DNA of 64,000 bases, taken from Cryobacterium arcticum. GTDB lineage: Bacteria; Actinomycetota; Actinomycetes; Actinomycetales; Microbacteriaceae. The stretch covers positions 930,001 to 994,000 of the forward strand of contig NZ_QHLY01000012.1 of assembly GCF_003185895.1 (NCBI RefSeq). Reading direction: 5' to 3'. A model generated the notes under the pieces. The model was not told the origin of the DNA, ran no database searches, and saw nothing but the letters and a program-made list of their open reading frames with translations. This document shows, in pieces, positions 9,817 through 16,910 of the stretch. The position numbers and the translations under genes are program-made. Every line of letters begins with the position of its first letter. Position 1 is the first letter of the stretch.

Positions 9817-10769
9817 CGCGGGCGCGACTGGGCGGCCTCGGCCGCCGCCTGGCCGGCGCGGTGTTCGTGCTCTGGGCCGTGGCCACCGTCACCTTCTTCG
9901 CGGTGCGCATGATCCCCGGCGACCCCGCCGAGGCGATCCTCGGTGGGCCGGGCTCGCAGACGTCGCCGGAGGCACTCGCCGCCGTGCGGGCGGAATACGG
10001 CCTCGACCAGCCCCTGCTGCTGCAGTACCTGCACCAGCTGGGCCGCCTCGCCACCGGTGACCTCGGCCAGTCCTACGCCCTGAACATGGATGTCGGCCCT
10101 CTCGTAGTCAGCCAGCTCGGCGGCACCCTGGTCCTTGCCCTGCTGTCGCTGACGGTGGCCTGGCTGATCGCGCTGCTGCTGGCCACCTGGTCCACCGGGC
10201 GCGGCCGGCTGGCCCGGCAGATCGGGTCGGGCCTGGAGATCGTGGCCGCGGCCCTGCCGCACTTCTGGCTGGCCACCACCCTCATCGTGGTGTTCAGCAT
10301 CTGGTGGGGTGTGCTGCCCCCGATTAGCACTGCGGATGCGCGGGGCCTTGTTCTGCCGGTCGTCACCCTCGCCATCCCCCTGGCCGGGTTCCTCGGCCAG
10401 GTCATGCGGGAAAGCCTGACCGCGGCGCTGGAATCCCCGTTCGTGCTGTCGGCCAGGGCCAGGGGCGAGAGCGAGCGCGGTGTGCTCTGGCGGCACGCTC
10501 TGCGTCACGCCGCCCTGCCCGCGATCGGCCTCTCCGGCTGGGCGTTCGGCTCGCTGATCAGCGGCGCAGTGGTGGTGGAGACCATCTTCGCCCGGCCGGG
10601 ACTCGGCCGCACGCTCCTCAACGCCGTCACCGTGCGAGACGTGCCCGTGGTGATCGGCGTCGTGATGATCGTCGCGCTGGTCTACATCCTGATGACCGTC
10701 CTGACCGACCTCGCTTCGCGCCTGGCCGACCCCCGACCCACGACCAGCGGAACCGGAGCCGGCGCATGA
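9801..10769 (+). CDS. ABC transporter permease, DppB-like
   Basis: 322 residues with six predicted membrane helices. N-terminal VTFFAVRMIPGDPAE and the YGLDQPLLLQY signature are typical of DppB/OppB. The EAA loop with ARARGESERGVLWRHALRHAALP contacts the ATPase. It starts with GTG inside the 3' end of the substrate-binding gene (16-bp overlap) and ends in an ATGA overlap with the second permease, so all are one transcript. Confidence 0.93.
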   Translation: MADQLTRARLGGLGRRLAGAVFVLWAVATVTFFAVRMIPGDPAEAILGGPGSQTSPEALAAVRAEYGLDQPLLLQYLHQLGRLATGDLGQSYALNMDVGPLVVSQLGGTLVLALLSLTVAWLIALLLATWSTGRGRLARQIGSGLEIVAAALPHFWLATTLIVVFSIWWGVLPPISTADARGLVLPVVTLAIPLAGFLGQVMRESLTAALESPFVLSARARGESERGVLWRHALRHAALPAIGLSGWAFGSLISGAVVVETIFARPGLGRTLLNAVTVRDVPVVIGVVMIVALVYILMTVLTDLASRLADPRPTTSGTGAGA

Positions 10770-11635
10770 GCGAACTCGAGATCCAGGTCGCGGCCGGCGT
10801 CGACACCGCCGGCGGTGCCAAGACGGCCGGGCGGGGACGGGTCACCGCCGTCGAGGTGATTGCCGGGCTGCTGGCCGCGCTGCTGATCATCGCCGCCATC
10901 GCACCGAGGCTCCTGGCCCCGGGCGACCCCCTGGCCATCGATCCCCGTGCCGCGTTCGGTGCACCCTCCTGGACGCACTGGTTCGGTACCGACGAGTCCG
11001 GCCGGGACATCTACACCCGGGTGGTCGACGGCGCCCATGATTCGCTGTTGATCGGACTCACGGCGACCGTGATCGGCCTGGGCCTCGGCGCGATCCTCGG
11101 TGTCATCGCCGGCACGCTGGGCGCCGCGGTCGATTTCACCGTCAACCGGTTCCTCGAGGTGCTGTTCGCGTTCCCGGGGTTGCTGCTCGCGCTCCTCTTC
11201 ATTCTGGTCTTCGGCCCCGGTCCGGGCAGCGCCATCGTCGCGGTCGGGCTTTCCACGGCGCCCGGCTATGCCCGCATCATCCGCGCCCAGCTGATCCGGG
11301 TGCGTTCATCGGCGTTCGTCGAGGCGGCCACGGTGCAAGGCCTCTCCCGCCGGCGCATCCTGACCCGGCACATCCTGCCGAACACCCTGGCGCCGCTGCT
11401 GGTGCTGGGCACCCTCGGGGTGGGCCAGGCCATCGTCTGGGCTGCCGCGCTGAGCTACCTCGGCCTGGGTGCGCAACCCCCGGCCGCCGAGTGGGGCGCG
11501 ATGCTCTCGGCCGGGCGCACCTACATCACCTCGGCCTGGTGGATGAGCTTCTTCCCTGGCCTCTTCATCGTGCTGACGGCCGTGTGCGCCACCGCCCTGG
11601 GCCGCTCGATCGAACGACGGATGAGGCACGCATGA
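10766..11635 (+). CDS. ABC transporter permease, DppC-like
   Basis: 289 residues. After a 30-residue cytoplasmic start there is TM1, then the DppC hallmarks WFGTDESGRDIYTRVVDGA, the PLLVLGTLGVGQAI and ALSYLGLGAQPPAAEWGAML segments. The EAA loop VEAATVQGLSRRRILTRHIL is present. It overlaps both neighbours by 4 bp (ATGA). It forms the heterodimeric channel with the DppB-like permease. Confidence 0.93.
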   Translation: MSELEIQVAAGVDTAGGAKTAGRGRVTAVEVIAGLLAALLIIAAIAPRLLAPGDPLAIDPRAAFGAPSWTHWFGTDESGRDIYTRVVDGAHDSLLIGLTATVIGLGLGAILGVIAGTLGAAVDFTVNRFLEVLFAFPGLLLALLFILVFGPGPGSAIVAVGLSTAPGYARIIRAQLIRVRSSAFVEAATVQGLSRRRILTRHILPNTLAPLLVLGTLGVGQAIVWAAALSYLGLGAQPPAAEWGAMLSAGRTYITSAWWMSFFPGLFIVLTAVCATALGRSIERRMRHA

Positions 11636-13404
11636 CCCCCGCAGACCAGCTCACCACTGGCCGGCCGCGGCCAGAGGTCGCCCTGACGGTGCAGAACCTC
11701 CGGGTGGGTTTCGGCGCCCCCTCGGCCGAGGACGCCGTGCGCGGCGTCTCGTTCGAGGTGCGCGCGGGTGAATGCCTGGCCATTGTGGGCGAGTCCGGGT
11801 CGGGCAAGAGCGTCACCGCCCGCAGCATCCTCGGTCTGGCCGGTGCCGGCGCCCGGGTGCGAGCCGATGAGCTCACCCTCGCCGGCGAATCGGTGCTCGG
11901 CCTGACCGAGCCGGCCTGGCGCCGCCGCCGCGGCCGGGATGTGGGCCTGGTGCTGCAGGACGCACTGGCGTCCCTTGATCCGCTCCGCCCCATCCATCGG
12001 GAGATCGGCGACTCGCTGCGCCTGCACACCCGACTCGACGCCACCGAACGCAGCCGCCGGGTGCTCGAGGTGCTTGACGCCGTCGGCCTGCCCGATCCGC
12101 ACCTCTATGCGGGCCGGCGTTCCGGTGAACTGTCCGGTGGGCAGCGGCAGCGTGCTCTGATCGCCGCGGCCCTCGTCCTGGATCCCCCGCTACTTGTCGC
12201 CGACGAACCCACGACGGCCCTCGACGTGACAGTGCAGGCCCAGGTGCTGACGCTGCTCCAACGGGTGCGGTCCGAGGGCACTGCCATCGTGCTGATCAGC
12301 CACGACCTCGCCGTCGTGAGCCGCATTGCTGACCGGATCGTGGTCATGCACGACGGTCGCATCGTGGAGACGGGAACGACCGCGGAGGTGCTGGGCAACG
12401 GCCGGCACTCCGAAACCCGGCGGATGCTGGCCGCCGTCCCGGTGGACAAGCCGCGGGGGGCCCGGCTCGCGCCGGCCACGGAAACGCGGCCGGCCGGTCC
12501 GGCACTGGTCGCCGACAGGCCGGCGGTACCCGCCGACCCGAGGAACCGGGCTACTCCGGCCGTCCCGCTCGTCGCTCCCGCAGCTCCTCCGGCCACACCC
12601 GGCGCCGGTCTGGCACTGGAGGCCGTCGGCCTGTCCAAGACCTTCCGGGGCCCGCACGGCACCATCCACCAGGCGGTCGACAACGTCTCCTTCCGGCTTC
12701 AGCGCGGCAGCACGCTGGGCATCGTCGGCGAATCAGGCTCGGGCAAGACAACGACCGCGCGGCTGGCCTTGGCGCTCACCGCGGCGGACGCCGGAGAGGT
12801 GCGCCTGCTCAACGAACCATGGAGCACGCTGCCCGAGCGCGACCGGCGGGCCCGGCGCCCGTTGATGGGCGCCGTCTACCAGGACGTGCTCGCATCGTTC
12901 GACCCCCGATTGAATGTGCGCGAGATCTTGCAGCAGGCCGTGACCGGCCCGGCCTCCGCAGGTCGGGCGCGCGGCCGACGCTCCTCCGCCGCCCGCCGTG
13001 GCGAGGCCGCCCGGGTCGGGTCCTTACTGGACGAGGTCGGCCTGGCCTCTGGCCTGTTGGAACGACGGCCCGCCGACCTGTCCGGCGGTCAGCGACAGCG
13101 GGTGGGCATCGCCAGGGCGCTGGCCTCCCGGCCACAGGTGCTCATCTGTGACGAACCGGTCTCGGCGCTGGACGTGAGCGTGCAGGCACAAGTGCTCGAC
13201 TTGCTCGACGAGCTGCAGCGCGAACTGTCCCTGAGCCTGCTGTTCATCTCTCACGACCTGGGCGTCATCCAGCACGTCAGCGATGAGGTCGCCGTGATGC
13301 ACGACGGCCGTATCGTGGAGACCGGCACCGCCGCGGAGGTCTTCACCGCTCCGGCGCATCCGTATACCCGCGCCCTGCTGGCGGCTGTGCCCCGCCTGAT
13401 CTGA
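11632..13404 (+). CDS. ABC transporter ATP-binding protein, fused DppD-DppF type
   Basis: 590 residues holding two complete ABC ATPase domains in one chain. Domain 1 has Walker A GESGSGKS at about 53-60 and signature LSGGQRQR near 167. Domain 2 has Walker A GESGSGKT near 366 and LSGGQRQR near 483, with Walker B LLVADEPTTALD and VLICDEPVSALD. A Pro/Ala-rich linker of some 60 residues (about 270-330) separates them. It powers import through the two permeases. It starts in an ATGA overlap with the DppC gene. Domain 2 carries an Arg/Ala-rich insertion (about 443-465) that standard DppF lacks. Confidence 0.94.
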   Translation: MTPADQLTTGRPRPEVALTVQNLRVGFGAPSAEDAVRGVSFEVRAGECLAIVGESGSGKSVTARSILGLAGAGARVRADELTLAGESVLGLTEPAWRRRRGRDVGLVLQDALASLDPLRPIHREIGDSLRLHTRLDATERSRRVLEVLDAVGLPDPHLYAGRRSGELSGGQRQRALIAAALVLDPPLLVADEPTTALDVTVQAQVLTLLQRVRSEGTAIVLISHDLAVVSRIADRIVVMHDGRIVETGTTAEVLGNGRHSETRRMLAAVPVDKPRGARLAPATETRPAGPALVADRPAVPADPRNRATPAVPLVAPAAPPATPGAGLALEAVGLSKTFRGPHGTIHQAVDNVSFRLQRGSTLGIVGESGSGKTTTARLALALTAADAGEVRLLNEPWSTLPERDRRARRPLMGAVYQDVLASFDPRLNVREILQQAVTGPASAGRARGRRSSAARRGEAARVGSLLDEVGLASGLLERRPADLSGGQRQRVGIARALASRPQVLICDEPVSALDVSVQAQVLDLLDELQRELSLSLLFISHDLGVIQHVSDEVAVMHDGRIVETGTAAEVFTAPAHPYTRALLAAVPRLI

Positions 13405-13467
13405 ACCAGGGCCGGTCCGGCCGAAAGTCCGCCCCATCCGGGCACCCGCTGAGGGCGGCCGGTACCC

Positions 13468-13473
13468 TACGCT
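13468..13473 (+). promoter_or_regulatory. -10 element of the 13481 gene (leaderless)
   Basis: TACGCT lies 7 nt before the GTG start at 13481, with no ribosome site between them. Confidence 0.5.
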
Positions 13474-13480
13474 GAGCCAT

Positions 13481-14749
13481 GTGTTCTCTATTGTGACCTC
13501 GACGCTTCGGCTGGCTGCATCCAAGTGGCCGGTTCTGTTGGCGCTCTACATCGCCGGCTGGCTTGCCCGGTACCTGGTGATCGAGGTCGCCGCCTTCGTG
13601 GGCACCACGGACGCGCTCTCAGCGTTCCTCATCATGCCCGTCGCCATCCTCGCGCGACTGGCGAGCTTCATCGGGATGTTCTTGGTGTTGCGCCCCGGCA
13701 TGCCCGCGTTCGCGGATCTCGCTGCCAGTGGGGAAGACTCTATCGATCGCACCGAAGAGGCCCCCGCGCCCGCCGGGCCCAGCGTGCAGGAGCTGTTCCT
13801 GGCAAGCATCCTGCCGTTCTTCGCGTTCTACGCGGCCTGGCAGTTTCTGCGCGATGACACATTGCAGTACGCGGCGGCCGCGCTCGAGAAGATCAATCCG
13901 TTCGCGGACACCGACACCTCGGCCGGCGTGCTCAACCTGCAACTCACCTGGGCGTCCGGCGCGGCCATCGTGATCGCGTTCACCGGTCGGTACCTGCTTC
14001 GGCGCTACCGCGACAAGCTGCCGCGCTGGACCGCGGTACTGACCGTGTACCTCGAAGCCGTCTGGGTATATCTCACCGTGTTCCTGATCAGCACGTACCT
14101 CTCCCAGTTCGATTCCTGGGTGGCGAATCGTACGGCGATGCATTGGATCGCTGACCTTCGAGGCATGCTCGGCGACCTGTTCGCACCGATCGGTGTCGCC
14201 TGGGACGTCTCTGCCTGGGCCATCGGCGAGGCCGGTGCCCTGGTGCTGCTCCCCGTCGCCTGGCTCGCCCTGGCGGGCATCGTCTACGGGCGGGCGCTCA
14301 CCGCGGGGCCCTTCCTCATTCGAGTTCCGCAGAATCGCTACGCCGACAGGGTTCGCACCCGCTACTCCCGCGTGCCCAAAGCGATCTCCCGCCGGTTCGC
14401 GGATGTCGGCGGCGGCTTCGTCGGACGGTGGAAGCCGCTGGCAAACGCCCTGACCCTCGTCTGGCGAGCCGGGGTGGTGCCGATGGGCATCTTCGTGCTG
14501 GCCTACACCGCGATCGAAGCGGCCGGCTCGTGGTTGGGCTTCGGTGCCATCCGACTGATCGGCGCCCACGACCTGGAGTCGTGGTGGATGAACGTGGACG
14601 GTGCCCTCATCTTCGGGATCGACGTTCTGCTCGAGCCGCTGCGCATCTGCCTCATCGCCGCCGGCTACGACTACTGCCTGCGTCGGCTGAGCGAGCGCCG
14701 GGACGCCGCTGCAGTCGCCGAACCCGCTCAGGCTCCGGCTTCCGTCTGA
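13481..14749 (+). CDS. Polytopic membrane protein of unknown function
   Basis: 422 residues with about seven hydrophobic segments: about 17-38, 48-70, 107-121, 150-166, 188-206, 255-275, 335-360, and a weaker one near 385. A short acidic loop (about 83-98, SGEDSIDRTEEAPAPAG) separates TM2 and TM3. No catalytic or transport signature was recognised. The start is the GTG at 13481, supported by a -10 hexamer 7 nt upstream; the overlapping ATG at 13479 is out of frame and closes after a few codons. Convergent with the three-gene membrane cluster at 14765-16613. Gene reality is supported by codon pattern and length. Confidence 0.75.
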   Translation: MFSIVTSTLRLAASKWPVLLALYIAGWLARYLVIEVAAFVGTTDALSAFLIMPVAILARLASFIGMFLVLRPGMPAFADLAASGEDSIDRTEEAPAPAGPSVQELFLASILPFFAFYAAWQFLRDDTLQYAAAALEKINPFADTDTSAGVLNLQLTWASGAAIVIAFTGRYLLRRYRDKLPRWTAVLTVYLEAVWVYLTVFLISTYLSQFDSWVANRTAMHWIADLRGMLGDLFAPIGVAWDVSAWAIGEAGALVLLPVAWLALAGIVYGRALTAGPFLIRVPQNRYADRVRTRYSRVPKAISRRFADVGGGFVGRWKPLANALTLVWRAGVVPMGIFVLAYTAIEAAGSWLGFGAIRLIGAHDLESWWMNVDGALIFGIDVLLEPLRICLIAAGYDYCLRRLSERRDAAAVAEPAQAPASV

Positions 14750-14752
14750 CAA

Positions 14753-14766
14753 GAGCCGCGCGGCTC
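14753..14766. terminator. Short GC palindrome between convergent genes
   Basis: GAGCCGCGCGGCTC is a perfect 14-bp palindrome between the 13481 gene and the stop of the 14765 gene. It has no U-run, so it would be at best a weak terminator. Confidence 0.35.
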
Positions 14767-15349
14767 ACTCCAGGGCGAACCTGGCGTACTCGGGCAGTTC
14801 GGTGACGACGGAAATGCCGACGGTGAACTCCGATGACTCCCCCGCGTCTGTGGGAACGATGAATTGCGCGTCGAAGGTGTACGGCGTCTTCAGCTCTGAG
14901 CTGCAGGAGACCAGGTCCGGTCCGGAACCATCGAGGGAGATCGCTCCCCCATTGGCCCAGCTCCGCGTCGGGGTGGTCCCGCCGGACTCCTCCAGGCGCA
15001 CCGTGCACAGGTCAGGCACGCCATCCGGTCCGAAGCCCGTCGGATCGACCCGCACGGTGACGACGACGAGGTCGGTTCCGTCGGGCAGGTCGCGTTCCCG
15101 CCCGGCAGAACTCGTGCCCGGCACGCGTTCGGTGGCCACGATGCTCCAGCGGGCGTTGCCGTAGTCGAGCGTTTCACCGGCTGCGGCATCCACCGGCCGG
15201 CTGGGCCATTCCTCGAAGTAGCCGATCCACTGGTTCGCGAACATGATGCCCAGCGTCGCCGGCAACAGCACCGCAATCGCGACAAGCGCCCAAGCGTTTC
15301 GTCTGAGCCACCCTGCGGGCTTGAGGGTGCGCTGTTCCGTGGTGGTCAC
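14765..15349 (-). CDS. Membrane-anchored protein of unknown function (third gene of a 3-gene cluster)
   Basis: 194 residues: a short basic N-terminus (MTTTEQRTLKPAGWLRRN), one TM helix at about 21-38, then an extracytoplasmic beta-rich region with two or three cysteines (one near DLCTVRL, one in LVSCSSEL). The fold looks like the DUF4352/telokin-like Ig-type domains of secreted actinobacterial proteins, but no family is assigned. The GTG at 15349 overlaps the stop of the upstream gene as GTGA, which fixes the start; an in-frame start 4 codons earlier is less likely. Same anchor-plus-beta-domain layout as its two neighbours, suggesting they act together at the cell surface. Confidence 0.72.
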   Translation of the reverse strand: MTTTEQRTLKPAGWLRRNAWALVAIAVLLPATLGIMFANQWIGYFEEWPSRPVDAAAGETLDYGNARWSIVATERVPGTSSAGRERDLPDGTDLVVVTVRVDPTGFGPDGVPDLCTVRLEESGGTTPTRSWANGGAISLDGSGPDLVSCSSELKTPYTFDAQFIVPTDAGESSEFTVGISVVTELPEYARFALE

Positions 15350-15939
15350 TGGTCGCCCCACTCCGGGAAGTCGACGTCGAGGCTCTCCTGCACGGGGAGG
15401 TCGGTGAGGTCGACCGGCATGACGAGCAGGGAATCCACCCGTGGGTCCGAGTTGAGGGCGAGTTCGAGGGTGGCAGTCGCGGCCGCGTCGCTCGCTGCCA
15501 GGTCTGCGGGAAGTTCGAAAAAGAGCGGACCGGTCAGGGGGATCCCGGTGGCGAGCCTGACGCTGACCACGGTGGCGTTGCCCGGTCGGGTCGAGGCGCT
15601 GAAGCGCGTGTCGCCCACTCGCAGGACCGCCGTGCCGAACACGGCACCCTCATCGGTCTCCACCGCCTCCACGCTGAGGTCGACGACGACCCAGACCCCG
15701 GCGGTGCCGCCGGCCCAGCCGTTCCCGGCGGTCACGGACTCGGTCACGGCGACCGAGTGCACGGTGGCCCGGATGTTGCGGCCGGTGGCGGGCTCACCGA
15801 GGGTGGCCGGCACGGGGATCGGCGACTGCTGCAGGTCCCGATCCGGCGCGGTGTGCAGGACGAGCGCCGCGACGGACAGGATGGCCACGAGCACGGCGCC
15901 GTTCGCGGCATGGCGCCAGCGGGATGTCCCCAGGCTCAT
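15346..15939 (-). CDS. Membrane-anchored protein of unknown function (second gene of the cluster)
   Basis: 197 residues. One N-terminal TM (about 11-30, NGAVLVAILSVAALVLHTA) followed by an extracytoplasmic domain rich in beta strands (IRATVHSVAVTESV, GVWVVVDLSVEA, TRFSASTRPG). The pattern of hydrophobic strands alternating with Gly/Asp turns resembles DUF4352-type domains, by eye only. It starts in an ATGA overlap with the upstream gene and ends in a GTGA overlap with the downstream one. No enzyme motif. Confidence 0.72.
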   Translation of the reverse strand: MSLGTSRWRHAANGAVLVAILSVAALVLHTAPDRDLQQSPIPVPATLGEPATGRNIRATVHSVAVTESVTAGNGWAGGTAGVWVVVDLSVEAVETDEGAVFGTAVLRVGDTRFSASTRPGNATVVSVRLATGIPLTGPLFFELPADLAASDAAATATLELALNSDPRVDSLLVMPVDLTDLPVQESLDVDFPEWGDQ

Positions 15940-16613
15940 TCCGACACCCCCGCACCCACGTCGTCGAGGGTCAGGTCGAGGGTTGCTCGCACCACCGGGT
16001 CGTCGTACAACCCGCCGTAGGTCAGCTCCCCCTCGCTGATCTTGACCCGGTCGAGCAGCTGCACTTCGATCGGGTCTCCCTCCGCGACGGTGTCGGCGAC
16101 CTCCCAGACGAACGCGAGCTCGACGGGCACCCCGGGTTGCACGACGGCCTCGTCACTGCCGTCGTTGATCACCAGGATGCTGGCCGGCGGCGTCGCCACC
16201 GGCAGGCCGTCGACGCCGGCTACCCGGATGGTGTCGGCCTGGATGCCGCTCAACACGACGGGGCCCGTCGGCACACTGCCCAGTCGGAGGGGGCCGGTAG
16301 TGGTGTTCTCCACGACGGCCCGCACGACGAGCAGCCGAAAGCCGTCCTCGGGAATGAGAAGTTGCTCGGGAAAGGCGTCGATCAGCAGCGCCTGGCTGAC
16401 GGCAATCGTGAGTTCGGCACCGATGTGGGTGTCACCCGTCTCGAGAACCGGCGCGGCCTGCACCGGGGCGTCATCGAGCCCGCCGAACACCGCAGAGACG
16501 GCCAGGAAGACCCCGGAGATGCCGGTGAGGAGCCACGCGGTCGGCAGGCGGTCGTAGAGGTGCCGCACACCCTGGCGCCAGGAACGGCGCTCCTTGGGCG
16601 AGGTCGCCGTCAC
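15936..16613 (-). CDS. Membrane-anchored protein of unknown function (first gene of the cluster)
   Basis: 225 residues. A 25-residue basic cytoplasmic start (KERRSWRQGVRHLYDRLP), one TM at about 27-46, then a roughly 175-residue extracytoplasmic beta-rich domain with LLVVRAVVENTTTGPLRL, the kind of strand found in DUF4352-like domains. The GTG start at 16613 is used because the frame upstream is short and no ATG is closer; a -10-like TACTAT lies about 40 nt upstream at 16653. First gene of three, transcribed divergently from valS. Confidence 0.7.
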   Translation of the reverse strand: MTATSPKERRSWRQGVRHLYDRLPTAWLLTGISGVFLAVSAVFGGLDDAPVQAAPVLETGDTHIGAELTIAVSQALLIDAFPEQLLIPEDGFRLLVVRAVVENTTTGPLRLGSVPTGPVVLSGIQADTIRVAGVDGLPVATPPASILVINDGSDEAVVQPGVPVELAFVWEVADTVAEGDPIEVQLLDRVKISEGELTYGGLYDDPVVRATLDLTLDDVGAGVSE

Positions 16614-16840
16614 CTGACGTGGCCGCTACTCGAATGGGGGGTCATGGGGCCATAGTACCGAGCGGGCTCCTCCTGCCCGTAGCTCTGGGCAAAACGGACA
16701 GCGGAAGATCCACCGGCTGCCGCCCGAAGGATCCGCCGTTCCGCCACAAGCGGCCGGTGACGCGTCTGAGAAGACTCCCAAACAAGGCCCGGATCAGCCC
16801 GTTCGGAAGGTCGCCGCGCCAGTGACGGCACAGGATCGGC

Positions 16841-16846
16841 TAGATT
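16841..16846 (+). promoter_or_regulatory. -10 element of valS
   Basis: TAGATT on the plus strand about 65 nt before the valS start gives a leader long enough for the SD and for the GGCACC/GGTGCC hairpin (16864-16888). Confidence 0.4.
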
Positions 16847-16910
16847 GGATCAGCACTACTGAAGGCACCTCACCATCGACACGGTGCCGCGAATACTGAA
16901 TCGGAGAGTC

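Noticed and set aside
16864..16888. GGCACC/GGTGCC hairpin in the valS leader as a T-box
   Set aside because: No T-box bulge, specifier loop or antiterminator is present; it is only a 6-bp stem with a 13-nt loop.
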